64,000 bases of DNA from Bryobacterales bacterium (GCA_016721425.1 JADKID010000038.1:972778-1036777), one strand, 5' to 3'. Numbered from the stretch's first letter, positions 28,029-37,364 are shown. Numbers and translations: made by a program. The notes: generated from the sequence alone by a model not told the origin.

Positions 28029-29642
28029 TTACTCCGGCGCCGCGATCCCGTCCGACCTCGGATCGCACGCCCCTTCCTTCATCTTCGTCTTCGTGTTGTA
28101 CAGCACGGCCGCCCCCCGCCCCATGTTCGTCGAGTAAGGCCCACGCACCTCCACCTTGTGGCCCCGCCGCGTCAGGTCCGTAATCGTCTCCAGGCCCACA
28201 CGGTTCTCCACCTGCACCTCGCAGCCCGCCGGACCGCTCTTGGTGAAGCGTGGCGCCTCCAGAGCCATCTGGATGTTCATCCCGTGGTCCGCCACGTTGG
28301 AGATGAACTGGGCGTGCGCCAGCGGCTGATTGGGGCCGCCCATGATGCCGAAGCCGATCCGCACGTCGTCCTTCTCCGCAAAGGCCGGAATGATGGTGTG
28401 GAACGGCCGCTTGCGCGGCGCCAGGCGGTTGGGGTGGCCGGCGTCGAGGACGAAATTACCGCCCCGATTCTGGAGGACAAACCCGGTGCCCTCCGCCACC
28501 ACTCCGGAGCCCCAGCCTGCCGAGACGCTCTGGATCCAGGAGGCGATGTTGCCCTCCTTGTCGACCACCGATAGGTAGGTGGTGTCGCCCATCACAGGAT
28601 GGCCCGCAGGGGCCTCGCAATTGGCCTTGGACGCATCGATGAGCTTGGCCCTTTCCGCAGCGTAGGCCTTGCTCAGAAGCCCGCCTACGGGCACGCTGGC
28701 GAACTTCGGATCGGCGTTGTACTTCAGCAGATCCGCGTAAGAGAGCTTCATCGCCTCGATTTCCGTATGCACATCCGAGCCCGCCTGCTCCATCAGATTC
28801 AGCATGATCAGCGCCGCCATGCCCTGGCCGTTCGGCGGGATCTCGGAGACCTTCCAGCCTTTATAGGTCGTCGAAACCGGCTCCACCCATTCACTGGAAA
28901 ACTCCGCCAGATCCGCCGCCGCCATCTGCCCGCCCAGCTTCTTCGATCCGGCCAGGATGCGCTGCGCCACAGCGCCCTTGTAGAACGTGTCACGCCCTTC
29001 ACTCGCGATCATGCGCATGGTCCAGGCCATGTCGGGATTCCTAAAGATCTCGCCGGTCTCCGGCGCGCGCCCGCCGGGCAGAAACACTCGCTGTGCCTCC
29101 TCCGTCACCTTGAGGCGCGAATCGCCCCAGAACGCGTGGATCAGTTCGTACACCGGATGCCCGTCCTCGGCATACCGGATCGCGTCGCCGAACAGGTCTT
29201 TCCACGGCAACTTGCCGAAACGCGCATGCGCCTTCGCCCAGCCGTCCACTGCGCCGGGCACCGTCACCGCCTGAATGCCCGCAACCGGCATCGTCTTCGC
29301 GCCGGCCTTGGCCAGAAACTCGGGAGTCAGTTCCCGCGGCGCCCAGCCCGATCCATTCAGCCCGTACAGCTTGCCGGTCTTCGCCTCCCAGTAGAGGACA
29401 AAAACGTCGCCGCCCACGCCGCACATCATCGGTTCCACCACGCCCAGCACGGCGTTGGCGGCAATGGCGGCATCGACGGCGGATCCGCCTTTGGCCAGCA
29501 CCCGCGCCCCGGCCTCCGATGCCAAAGCGTGGCTGGTGGAGACAATTCCGTTCTGAGAGAAAACGCGCGATCGGCTCTGTGCGCGATCCGCGCCGGTGAG
29601 AGTCAGAGTAGCCGCGAAGGACAAGAGTGCGATGTACCTCAC
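28029..29642 (-). CDS. ggt: Gamma-glutamyltransferase, secreted
   Basis: A 537-aa enzyme with a signal peptide (YIALLSFAATLTLTGADR). The self-cleavage site and catalytic threonine are in GDTTYLSVVDKEGN, and other family blocks are VVEPMMCGVGGDVFVLYW and NGQGMAALIMLN. It cleaves the gamma-glutamyl bond of glutathione and related peptides in the periplasm. GTG 29642 gives the best signal peptide; longer in-frame starts would run into the divergent gene at 29690. It is first in an operon with the two PH-domain genes. Confidence 0.9.
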   Translation of the reverse strand: MRYIALLSFAATLTLTGADRAQSRSRVFSQNGIVSTSHALASEAGARVLAKGGSAVDAAIAANAVLGVVEPMMCGVGGDVFVLYWEAKTGKLYGLNGSGWAPRELTPEFLAKAGAKTMPVAGIQAVTVPGAVDGWAKAHARFGKLPWKDLFGDAIRYAEDGHPVYELIHAFWGDSRLKVTEEAQRVFLPGGRAPETGEIFRNPDMAWTMRMIASEGRDTFYKGAVAQRILAGSKKLGGQMAAADLAEFSSEWVEPVSTTYKGWKVSEIPPNGQGMAALIMLNLMEQAGSDVHTEIEAMKLSYADLLKYNADPKFASVPVGGLLSKAYAAERAKLIDASKANCEAPAGHPVMGDTTYLSVVDKEGNIASWIQSVSAGWGSGVVAEGTGFVLQNRGGNFVLDAGHPNRLAPRKRPFHTIIPAFAEKDDVRIGFGIMGGPNQPLAHAQFISNVADHGMNIQMALEAPRFTKSGPAGCEVQVENRVGLETITDLTRRGHKVEVRGPYSTNMGRGAAVLYNTKTKMKEGACDPRSDGIAAPE

Positions 29643-29689
29643 GCGGACTATTGGACCACAACTTCCGCGCGATAATTGAATAATCAGAT

Positions 29690-31329
29690 ATGCGAGTCTT
29701 TTTCTTATCGCTCTTTCTGGCACTCACCGGCGTGGCCCAGCAGGGCAGCTTCTCCGTCGACGAGCAGGGTCGGGCGTGGTTCTTCACGAACTGGGTTCCG
29801 CGTGAGACCAACCTGCGGCGAGAATACCGGCTCTATTCCGTCACCGACTCCGTCCCCCGCCTGGAACTAGGTGATTCGCCGGAACTCCTGTCGGTTGGGG
29901 TCACATCCGATGGCAGCACGACCTTCTGGACTCACGGCGTCTACGAGCGGGCCCCTATCTCCGGTTTCGTGCGATTCTTCACGGGGACCGTTGTCCGCCG
30001 CACGCCACTCGGGGAGAAGAGAATCGTGCACTCTGGCTTCGTGGGAGTTAGCCGCAACGGAGAGTGGGCGGTGTGGTCCAAACCGAACTCGCTATCGCTG
30101 ACGGCGCGGACCCTCTGGGTCAATCTGTGACGGGGGAGGAAATATCGCAGCCGGGTCTGGAAGTCAGCACGGATAGTATCGGTTCCGATGGCTCCGTGGT
30201 TTCTGTCGCCGCCCCCGTCTCTACCAGCGGCGGTGCAGTGTCGGTCCATGCTCCGCGGAAAGCGGTGGATGTCATCCGTGAATCGTCATCCAATAACACG
30301 CGGGGACTGCTCAGTTCCGACGCCCGCCGTCTCCTGCTACTCGAAGGCAGAGTGCTCGCCATCTACGACCGCGATACGAGAGAACGTATCGCGATCAACG
30401 GATTTGGCGAGTGGGCCGCCCTGGGTGTGCTCAGCCCTAGTGGAACCCTCGTCGCCTATCTGCAAGAAGCGGCAATGAAGCAAATTCTTGTCCTCGATGC
30501 GAACACAAAAACGACACGGGCCCTGCCGGTTCTCGACGACAACGTGGCGAACCTCCAATTCAGCGATGACGGCGCAACGTTGTGGGTCAAGACCGTCGCG
30601 CTAGCCATCCTGCGCATCGATCTTGCCAGCGGCGAGACAACCGTCGTAATGCCGCCTACCCCCTCGATAACGGCGGTTCGGCGGAAGGCTACGCCCGGCG
30701 CCCGGTTTCGTATCGATGGCCAGGGACTCGCGGCCGCCAACAAGGTGTTGCTTGGCAAGGAGTCTGCATCCATCACGGGCCGCGGGCCCGGATGGCTCCA
30801 GGTGCTTCTGCCAAACGGCTTGGACGGGTCGTGCTTGGGGTCTATGGATTGGTCAACGTCAAGCCCCGACGCTCCGCTTGAGGCCCCTGGCCTGGCGACC
30901 GCCGTGCTCCCGCAGTACCCGGAGTTCCTGAGTCTGTACGATCTGGGCGAATCCGATCCCAATTGGGCGATTCGCCCGGTGGCCTTCGCTGCCTCCGACG
31001 GTGGGCTGCTCAACTATCCGGACCGGCCCGCCTTGGCCGGCGAGGAAGTGCTCTTCTGGATGACAGGCATCGGAGATCACAAGGAAAAGGTTCGCTTTGG
31101 ACTGTACTTGCCCTACGAAAGCGGATCACGGGCAGATGAGCTGTTGGACTACGCTTTCACACCGGATCCAAACAATCAGGGCTGGTGGATCCTGCGCTTC
31201 CGCCTGCCCACCGGGATCTCGTCGGGTTCCGCGATAGTCCTTTGCGTGATCGGGACCCGTGGCCAAACGGGCGACGCTGGGTTCTATGTCAGCAGCGGCA
31301 GCAAGCCGAGCAGCGAATCCAACAAGTAG
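29690..31329 (+). pseudogene. Frameshifted secreted beta-propeller protein with IPT-like C-terminus
   Basis: Two abutting frames form one protein. The first (29690-30130) has a signal peptide (FFLSLFLALTGVAQQ) and propeller-like strands, and stops at TGA 30128. The second frame continues smoothly at GTG 30127: the joined sequence reads TLWVNL|VTGEEISQPGLEV, in the same style of repeats. The C-terminus (ATPGARFRIDGQGLA, GGLLNYPDRPALAGEEVLFW) looks like the IPT-like domain found at the end of many Solibacter proteins. A single lost base explains the break. The full protein would be about 545 residues. No slippery heptamer is seen, so recoding is unlikely. Confidence 0.75.
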
Positions 31330-31925
31330 TCCGGCGGAGCATCCTTCAGCGACTCCGGGCTGATCCCGTACGTCACGCCCACGCACTGCACGCCCGCGTT
31401 GCGCGCCGTCAGAATGTCGGTGGCCGAATCGCCCACCATCCACGTCTCGTCCGTCTTCGCTCCGCACTCGCGCATCAGGGTGTGGATCCCGATCGGGTGC
31501 GGCTTCTTCTGCTCAAAGCTGTTGCCGCCGTAAACCTGGAAAAAGTACTTCCCAAAGCCCAATCCGGTGCACATATCGCGCGAAAAACGCTCCGGTTTGT
31601 TCGTTAGAACCGCCATCTTGCATCCGCGCGCGTGCAGCGCCTCCAGCGTCTCTACCACGCCCGCGTACGGCCGTGTGTGGTCCAGCATGTGCTCGCGGTA
31701 GTAGGCCAGAAAGTGCGCCAGCGCCTCTTCTACCTGCTTGTCCGATGCCTCCGGACCCATCGCCCGGCGGATCAGCACCGGCGCGCCATTGCCCACATAG
31801 GAGGCCACGGTCTCTTCCGGCAGCACAGCCAGTCCCATCGAGACACGCGTCGCGTTGACAGCCTCGCACAGGTCCTTCACCGAGTCTACGAGCGTGCCGT
31901 CTAAATCAAAGATCACCAGCGTCAT
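31284..31925 (-). CDS. gph: HAD-family phosphatase (phosphoglycolate phosphatase-like)
   Basis: A 213-aa enzyme. Motif I is IFDLDGTLVDS (nucleophile D7, D9), motif II/III ALHARGCKMAVLTNKPE and motif IV GDSATDILTARNAG. This subgroup removes phosphate from 2-phosphoglycolate or related compounds; the exact substrate is uncertain. It is the last gene of a five-gene minus-strand operon, and its 3' end overlaps the convergent frameshifted gene by 46 bases. Confidence 0.85.
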   Translation of the reverse strand: MTLVIFDLDGTLVDSVKDLCEAVNATRVSMGLAVLPEETVASYVGNGAPVLIRRAMGPEASDKQVEEALAHFLAYYREHMLDHTRPYAGVVETLEALHARGCKMAVLTNKPERFSRDMCTGLGFGKYFFQVYGGNSFEQKKPHPIGIHTLMRECGAKTDETWMVGDSATDILTARNAGVQCVGVTYGISPESLKDAPPDYLLDSLLGLLPLLT

Positions 31926-31935
31926 GAATTGTCTG

Positions 31936-32658
31936 CTATCCCCTCATTGCCGCAATGCCAACCTTAATCACCACCCACAAGCCCCACGCGATCAGGATGC
32001 CGGTCAACGACTTCGAGAACGGCAACCTTCTCGGACCAGCCGCGGCCGAAAAGCCGATCGCCATCAATGCGATGGTCCAGAAGGTGAAGAGATCGAAGGA
32101 CGTGGCCAGGCTTTCCAGCCACTTTGATGTTGAGTCCGGGTTCAAAAACGCACCGGCGTTGAAAGCCAGAGGGCGCTCGATGTCAAACTCATCCGGAGCC
32201 TTCAGGAACATCACCACGCACATCAGTACGCCGGCCACCAGTCCAGCGGGCAGCATCGCGTAGGCCACTACGTTCAGAGAGTTCTTGTATTTGATGCCGG
32301 CGTCCATCAACCCGTTCATCAGAAACAGCAGCACACCCGCTATCACGACAACCATGACCACCGTGCCCGCAATCGGACTCGCGTGCAGCATATAGGGCAT
32401 AATCTTGCGCTGCATGGCCACGGCCTCGGCCTTCTTGTCGGCGGGCATGTCCTGCAACTGCGGGCTGGATTCCATCGCCTTCTGGATCATGCGCTCGTAC
32501 CCGACGTGCTGCACGAACAGCGTGATGAAGATGACGCCCATCACAACCATGAGGAGCGTAGGGATCCACCAGCGGCCGCGTTCGGCCACATCGGGGAAGG
32601 TCTCAGCCGGCGCGTGAATGACACCCGTCAATCGTCCAACTTCGGATAGCGGTTCCAT
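31936..32658 (-). CDS. YIP1-family membrane protein
   Basis: A 240-aa integral membrane protein with five hydrophobic helices. The N-terminus PLSEVGRLTGVIHAPAETFPDV and the conserved NSLNVVAYAMLPAGLVAG segment are typical of bacterial YIP1-domain proteins. ATG 32658 begins four bases after the preceding stop. Function in bacteria is unknown. Confidence 0.8.
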   Translation of the reverse strand: MEPLSEVGRLTGVIHAPAETFPDVAERGRWWIPTLLMVVMGVIFITLFVQHVGYERMIQKAMESSPQLQDMPADKKAEAVAMQRKIMPYMLHASPIAGTVVMVVVIAGVLLFLMNGLMDAGIKYKNSLNVVAYAMLPAGLVAGVLMCVVMFLKAPDEFDIERPLAFNAGAFLNPDSTSKWLESLATSFDLFTFWTIALMAIGFSAAAGPRRLPFSKSLTGILIAWGLWVVIKVGIAAMRG

Positions 32659-32662
32659 GATG

Positions 32663-33463
32663 TTATTGTGCCGGCGCCAGGCCGGCCTCCTTTCTGATGA
32701 TCGTACGAACTTCGGACCAGGGAAGTTCAATCGTCGTGGGGCCGGTGGAGTGCGGTGCGATCTCGTAGTCGTTGTAGTAGATCACCAGACCCGCTGCCGT
32801 CACGCCCCACGTCTTGCTGAGCGCGAACTTGTCGTCGGCGAAGTTGTATCCGGCTTCGGAAAGCTTCTTACCGGCCTCGATCTGCTTGTCAGCCCGGAAT
32901 CGGGTCTCTGCCACGGCGGTCAGCTTCGCCACGCCGTCCGGGATCAGCAGACTCGAAAGGGCGACACTCTCGCCGGTCGCCGGCGCCAGATTCAGGTAGT
33001 CGCGGTGTGTGTTGGGATGCGCGCCGCCCTTGAAATCCTCTTCGTTGATCTCCATGCTGAGCAGGTGCGCGTTGTTGAAGTTGACCTCTGCGCTGCGCCG
33101 CACAAAATAGGTGATCTCGGAGGTGGGAAACTCTTTGTGAAACCGCTGGAACTCTTCAGCCACCCCAGCCGACTCAGCCTCAAAACCGGCGGGCGCGTCC
33201 TTCGGCTGAAGGCGCGCCCGAATGTCGGCATTGATTCTCGCTTTTACGGCCGCGTCCGGCGCCGCGCTCACTTCCGCCCACTTCACCCGGAAGGTGACGC
33301 AGGGTTGTTCCCTCTTGGTCTTGTCGCCGCAGCCCGGCACGACCTTCTCAAAAGACTTGGTCTCAAACTGCAGCGGGCTGGGCTGAGCTGCGTCCGGCGC
33401 CTTGTGGCAACCTGCCGCCAGAATCGCCAGAGCGAGCGCGATCCTCATCGGAAAGTGGTACAT
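32663..33463 (-). CDS. Lipoprotein with DUF3298/RsiV-like domain
   Basis: A 266-aa protein. The signal ends in ILAAGC, a lipobox, so it is probably anchored. The body contains EITYFVRRSAEVNFNNAHLLSM and GGAHPNTHRDYLNL, characteristic of the DUF4163/DUF3298 module seen in RsiV and its relatives, which bind lysozyme in Bacillus. The last part (GYNFADDKFALSKTWGVT, LVIYYNDYEIAPHSTGP) matches the DUF3298 end. A GGTGGAG lies before ATG 33463. The ligand here is unknown. Confidence 0.82.
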   Translation of the reverse strand: MYHFPMRIALALAILAAGCHKAPDAAQPSPLQFETKSFEKVVPGCGDKTKREQPCVTFRVKWAEVSAAPDAAVKARINADIRARLQPKDAPAGFEAESAGVAEEFQRFHKEFPTSEITYFVRRSAEVNFNNAHLLSMEINEEDFKGGAHPNTHRDYLNLAPATGESVALSSLLIPDGVAKLTAVAETRFRADKQIEAGKKLSEAGYNFADDKFALSKTWGVTAAGLVIYYNDYEIAPHSTGPTTIELPWSEVRTIIRKEAGLAPAQ

Positions 33464-33500
33464 GGAAACTCCACCCTCGATTGTAGACCGCGCCGCGCGA

Positions 33501-34091
33501 CTATTTCTTTGCGCCAGCCCGCGTGGCTTCCACGTCGATCGTGATCGCGATGTCGTCGCCAACCATCACTCCGCCCGCCTCCACTGCCTTGTTCCAGTTC
33601 AGGCCGAAATCGCTCCGCTTGATCTTGGCGGTCGCGGTGGCGCCGCGGCGCTGGTTGCCCCACGGGTCCTTCACTTCCGCTGACGGTCCCTCGACGTTGA
33701 GCACTACTTCCTTCGTCACGCCGTGCATGGTCAGGTCGCCGGTAACGGCCAGGCCGTCGGCTGTCTTCCGCGCGCTCTTGGACTTGAAGGTGAGGGTCGG
33801 GAACTTCGCCGTATCGAAGAAGTCCGCGCCGCGTAGATGCTCGTCGCGCTGCGCCACGCCGGTATTGATCGTCGTTGCGTCGAGAGTCGCGTCGATCTTC
33901 GTCGTGCCGGGGTTCTTCTCATCGAAAACCACAGTTCCGCTCATCTTGCCGAACTCGCCTCGCACGTTGGACACCATCAGGTGCTTCACCGAAAACTGCG
34001 CCTTGGAGTGCGAGCCGTCGATCTTGTACTCTTCCGCGCTCAGGCCCGCGGCCGTCAGCGCCATCATCGCAATCAATAGTGAGGTCTTCAT
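33501..34091 (-). CDS. YceI-family periplasmic protein
   Basis: A 196-aa protein with a signal peptide (LLIAMMALTAAGLSA). YceI motifs are KIDGSHSKAQFSVKHLMVS, LDATTINTGVAQRDEHLR, FPTLTFKSKS and LTMHGVTKEV. YceI proteins are lipocalin-like carriers of polyisoprenoid or other amphiphilic compounds in the periplasm. AAGGAG precedes the ATG. It lies between marR and the lipoprotein gene in the same operon. Confidence 0.92.
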   Translation of the reverse strand: MKTSLLIAMMALTAAGLSAEEYKIDGSHSKAQFSVKHLMVSNVRGEFGKMSGTVVFDEKNPGTTKIDATLDATTINTGVAQRDEHLRGADFFDTAKFPTLTFKSKSARKTADGLAVTGDLTMHGVTKEVVLNVEGPSAEVKDPWGNQRRGATATAKIKRSDFGLNWNKAVEAGGVMVGDDIAITIDVEATRAGAKK

Positions 34092-34286
34092 CTTCTTTCG
34101 CTCCTTACTTTCCGTCGTAAAACTGCTTGGCCACAATCTGGCTGTTCTGCCAGTGCCGTACCACTGCCTGGGCCTGGTTCGCGCGGTCGCCGTCCTGAAA
34201 GGTCCCATCGGTCGTCCCTTTGGAAACGGTGATTCTGTCTCCGGCTGCCTTACCGAGCGTCGGCGTGGCGTTCCGTGGTTCGAACG
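34092..34286 (-). other. Gap with an open, protein-like frame between marR and yceI
   Basis: In one minus frame the stretch is open for about 72 codons up to a stop just before the yceI ribosome-binding site, and its translation (VSKGTTDGTFQDGDRANQA, VVRHWQNSQIVAKQFYDGK) has a normal protein composition. It has no start codon of its own before the last 20 codons and would overlap the end of marR. It may be the remnant of a gene or chance. Confidence 0.25.
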
Positions 34287-34769
34287 CTATTGGCTTCCGT
34301 GCTCCCGCATCTTTTCCAGTAACACTACAAGTGATTCGGCTTCGGCCCCGGTGAGAGTACCCGCCATCACTTTTTCGTTTGCCGCCAAAACGGGATCCAA
34401 CTCAGCCAGCAGTCTCACGCCGCCATCGGTGATGTAACACAGCACCTGGCGCCGATCCTGCTCGCAGCGCACGCGCCGGACCAGCCCCTTGAACTCCAAC
34501 CGGTCCAGCAGTCGGGTCATCCCCGGCGTCTCCTCAATCAACCGCTCGCCAATCGAAAGCGTCGGCAATCCGGCCTTGCCGGCCCCGCGCAGGATTCGCA
34601 ATACGTTGTATTGCTGTGGCGTGATCTCGTGCGGTTCCAACTGCCGCGTGAGTTGACGGCGCAGCAGGTCGGCTGTCTTCATGACCGAGAGCGTCGCTTC
34701 CTGGTAGATCGATTGGAAGGGGCGCGTCTGCTTCAACTCACTCTGCAGGCGGCTTGTTTGGCGTGCCAT
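34287..34769 (-). CDS. MarR-family transcriptional regulator
   Basis: A 160-aa winged-helix protein. The wing-helix region is YNVLRILRGAGKAGLPTLSIGERLIEETPGMTRLLDRLEFKGLVRRVR (listed here only as its conserved core TPGMTRLLDRL and RRVRCEQDRRQV). MarR dimers usually repress their own operon and sense small phenolic or oxidising compounds. It heads the operon with yceI, a lipoprotein, yip1 and gph, and is likely autoregulated through the sites at 34781-34803. Confidence 0.9.
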   Translation of the reverse strand: MARQTSRLQSELKQTRPFQSIYQEATLSVMKTADLLRRQLTRQLEPHEITPQQYNVLRILRGAGKAGLPTLSIGERLIEETPGMTRLLDRLEFKGLVRRVRCEQDRRQVLCYITDGGVRLLAELDPVLAANEKVMAGTLTGAEAESLVVLLEKMREHGSQ

Positions 34770-34775
34770 GCTGTT

Positions 34776-34804
34776 ACATTACACGACAATAGATGACACG
34801 TCAA
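34776..34804 (-). promoter_or_regulatory. marR promoter with direct repeats, apparently leaderless
   Basis: On the minus strand TTGACG (34804-34799), a 17-base spacer and TAATGT (34781-34776) form a good promoter. The -10 ends seven bases before the ATG, so transcription should begin at or next to the start codon. Two plus-strand direct repeats, ACACGACA (34781-34788) and ACACGTCA (34796-34803), lie 15 bases apart across the promoter and could bind MarR. Confidence 0.55.
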
Positions 34805-34844
34805 GTAAAAGCCGCAACTATCGCTGTGCTGATGTGAAGTGCGA

Positions 34845-35414
34845 TTACGCGCTGTCCCTGGGCGGCGGCTTTTCGGCCTCACCGGTCCCGGACCCCGACC
34901 ATATCTTTTTGATCTTGTCGTAAGTGGCGGCAAATCCGTCTTTTAGCTCGCGCGGAGCAAGCTGGACCAGTATGTGTGAAGCCTCAATCAGATACGGCGC
35001 GGCCTGCGAGTCCTTGATGGAGTTGGGCACCGGGTGCAGCGGGAACGCCGTCAGGATCATCACGATGACGATGCCCACCAGCGCCGCCTTCACCACGCCA
35101 AATACGGCGCCCAGCATGCGGTCCAGTACAGTCAGTCCCGTCCATTTGTACAGCCGCCCCAACCCCCAAGACAGCAGGGAACCCGCCAGTTGCACGCCGA
35201 TAAAGACAATCAGGAACCCGGCGATGTTGGCCAGCGACTTGGAGCTGACATAGGGGATCAGGAAGGCCCCGGCCGTGCCGTACATCCAGGACGCCAGAAT
35301 GATCCCCAGCAGCGTGGCCCCCAAGGCGATGGCCAGGCGCGTGAAGCCCTGCCGTACCCCCTGCAGGACGAAGATGGCGGCCAGCACCGCCATCAGGATG
35401 TCCAACCAGTTCAC
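34845..35414 (-). CDS. CvpA-family membrane protein
   Basis: A 189-aa protein with four hydrophobic helices, beginning MNWLDILMAVLAAIFVLQGV, then GFLIVFIGVQLAGSLLSW and VKAALVGIVIVMILTAFP. CvpA is needed for colicin V production and for envelope resistance in Enterobacteria. The hydrophilic, charged C-terminus is typical. Its ATG overlaps the purC stop (ATGA), so the two are coupled. Confidence 0.85.
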   Translation of the reverse strand: MNWLDILMAVLAAIFVLQGVRQGFTRLAIALGATLLGIILASWMYGTAGAFLIPYVSSKSLANIAGFLIVFIGVQLAGSLLSWGLGRLYKWTGLTVLDRMLGAVFGVVKAALVGIVIVMILTAFPLHPVPNSIKDSQAAPYLIEASHILVQLAPRELKDGFAATYDKIKKIWSGSGTGEAEKPPPRDSA

Positions 35415-36298
35415 AGGGACTTCCCGGTGAGCTTCTCGTAAGCCTCACGATACTTCGCGGCCGTTTTGGCCGCCACGTCGTCAGGCAACGCGGGCGCGGG
35501 CGGAGTCTTGTTCCAGGTCAGCGTCTCCAGATAGTCGCGTACAAACTGCTTGTCAAAGGAGGGCTGCGCGCCGCCCGGCTGGTATTGATCGGCCGGCCAG
35601 AAGCGGGACGAATCCGGAGTTAGCACTTCATCGCCGAGCGTGAGCGTGTCGCCGATAAAACCAAATTCGAACTTCGTGTCCGCCAGGATGATCCCGCGGG
35701 TTCTCGCATAGTCCGACGCCTTGCGGTAGATGGCCAGAGTGAGGTCACGCAGGCGTGTGACCACATCCAGCCCAGCCATGCCGGCGGCGGTTTCAAATGA
35801 GATGTTTTCGTCGTGGCCCGTCTGCGCCTTGGCCGCCGGGGTGTAGATCGGCTCCGGCAACTGCGAACTCTCGAGCAATCCGGCCGGCAGGGCAATGCCG
35901 CAGACGGTGCCGCCGGCCTTGTACTCCTTCCAGCCTGAGCCCGACAGATACCCGCGCGCCACGCACTCGATTGGCACCATTTCGGCCCGTCGCACCAGCA
36001 TCGACCGGCCCTCGAGCTGATCGGCAAAGGCGCGGAGCTCCGCCGGATACTCGCTCACATCCGCTGTCAGAAGGTGGTTCGGAACGAGGTCCTTCAGAAA
36101 CTCAAACCAGAAGAGAGATAGCTGGGTCAGCACCCGGCCCTTGTCCGGGATGGGTGAGCTGAGGACGCAATCGAAAGCAGAGATCCGGTCGGTGGCGACC
36201 ATCAGTAACTTGTCAGTGCCGATGGCGTAGACGTCGCGGACTTTGCCGCGTGCGACCAGTTCGATGCCGGGCAGGGAAGTCTGAAGTAGGGTGCTCAT
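35411..36298 (-). CDS. purC: Phosphoribosylaminoimidazole-succinocarboxamide synthase PurC
   Basis: A 295-aa enzyme for step seven of purine synthesis. Motifs are GKVRDVYAIG, TDRISAFDCVLSSPIPDKG, VECVARGYLSGSGWKEY and SFETAAGMAGLD. This is the longer form of the family, about 60 residues beyond the E. coli protein. It forms a two-gene operon with cvpA. Confidence 0.95.
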   Translation of the reverse strand: MSTLLQTSLPGIELVARGKVRDVYAIGTDKLLMVATDRISAFDCVLSSPIPDKGRVLTQLSLFWFEFLKDLVPNHLLTADVSEYPAELRAFADQLEGRSMLVRRAEMVPIECVARGYLSGSGWKEYKAGGTVCGIALPAGLLESSQLPEPIYTPAAKAQTGHDENISFETAAGMAGLDVVTRLRDLTLAIYRKASDYARTRGIILADTKFEFGFIGDTLTLGDEVLTPDSSRFWPADQYQPGGAQPSFDKQFVRDYLETLTWNKTPPAPALPDDVAAKTAAKYREAYEKLTGKSL

Positions 36299-36320
36299 AG
36301 TGGTAAGGGTAGAAAATCGT

Positions 36321-36779
36321 TTAGGGCTCCAGGCACACTCGGACAGCTCGCGATTCGAATTCGGCGCCGAGCCGCTCCATCGTCTCGGGGCTGAGGCGGC
36401 CCTGGGTCTGCTCGAAGAGTTCGCTTTCCTCGCGGCGGATGTGCGTCCGCAACAGCACTGCGAAGGCCAACAGCGCCTTTTCGGAGGAAAGGACGCGCAG
36501 GCTGTGGGCCATCTGCTCCATGAGCCGATGCTCAGCCACCAGGCTGGTCACCAGCGGAGATGGCCCCAATTCCGCCAGGATCGCCGGGAACAGTAGGTCC
36601 TCTTCTAATGAGAAGTGGTTCACGAGCTCCAGTTCAAATCGGTCCCAGACTTTGGCTGCCAGGCGCGCGAGGTTGGCGTCGGACCGGTCCGCGGCCAGCG
36701 AACGTTCGAGCAGCACACACAAAGCCAGGCCATTGTGGTGCTGGTGCGATAAGGGGTGCAGGCTCTTGTGGCGCAGCAT
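36321..36779 (-). CDS. Hemerythrin-like (HHE) domain protein
   Basis: A 152-aa helical bundle. The metal-binding histidines are spread over HPLSHQHHNGLALC, VNHFSLEEDLLFP, AEHRLMEQM and RTHIRREESELFE. Such proteins bind a di-iron centre and sense or store O2 or NO. ATG 36779 (LRHKSLHPLSHQH start) was chosen; ATG 36803 has GGGAG directly against it and would add eight residues. Confidence 0.85.
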   Translation of the reverse strand: MLRHKSLHPLSHQHHNGLALCVLLERSLAADRSDANLARLAAKVWDRFELELVNHFSLEEDLLFPAILAELGPSPLVTSLVAEHRLMEQMAHSLRVLSSEKALLAFAVLLRTHIRREESELFEQTQGRLSPETMERLGAEFESRAVRVCLEP

Positions 36780-36881
36780 GGGCGGAATTCTGATTGTTAC
36801 CATCTCCCGCCAACCGGCGCAAGGCGCTCGTGTGAAACATTTTCGATGAAAATGTTTGATGCAATCCGGATTGCGGTGCGT

Positions 36882-36887
36882 TATAGT
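36882..36887 (+). promoter_or_regulatory. -10 element before tRNA-Tyr
   Basis: TATAGT lies 37 bases before the tRNA; the -35 17 bases upstream (ATGCAA) is weak. This may be the start of the tRNA-tuf-secE-rpoBC cluster. Confidence 0.4.
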
Positions 36888-36924
36888 AGAAGGGTTGCCG
36901 TCCGGCAGCGCCAAATTCGTTTGC

Positions 36925-37013
36925 GGACAGGTGGCCGAGTGGTTAATGGCAGCAGACTGTAAATCTGCCGCTCCTTGCGAGCTACGGAGGTTCGAATCCT
37001 CCCCTGTCCACCA
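36925..37013 (+). tRNA. tRNA-Tyr (GTA)
   Basis: An 89-nt cloverleaf with a long variable arm (the class II form of Tyr). Acceptor GGACAGG/CCTGTCC, anticodon loop with GTA, T arm GGAGG-TTCGAAT-CCTCC, discriminator A and an encoded CCA. Confidence 0.96.
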
Positions 37014-37019
37014 CTTATC

Positions 37020-37053
37020 CCCTGCGGGTTCCGTGAGCCGTGCAGGGATTTTT
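37020..37053 (+). terminator. Possible intrinsic terminator after tRNA-Tyr
   Basis: CCCTGC ... GCAGGG (stem of 6 bp around a 16-base loop) is followed by ATTTTTG. It would separate tRNA-Tyr from tRNA-Thr, at least partly. Confidence 0.5.
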
Positions 37054-37156
37054 GTTGGTTTGGCCGCTGGCTGTTGGGTGGCTATTCGATGGTGGTGCGT
37101 TTCCTTCCCGGAGTTGCATGCTTGGGGGTGGGTTGCGCTAAAGTAGTTTTGAAAGG

Positions 37157-37232
<76 letters not shown>

Positions 37233-37364
37233 GAATTTATTACACGAGCTGGATCCCTCCAGATTCCGGCGGACGCCTCAGTACCGGCCGGTCTCCAAAA
37301 CAGACCGAATCGATAGCGGGTCGCAGGCAGCCGCACCACGCGGAGGGAAAAGGGAGTTGCACGC

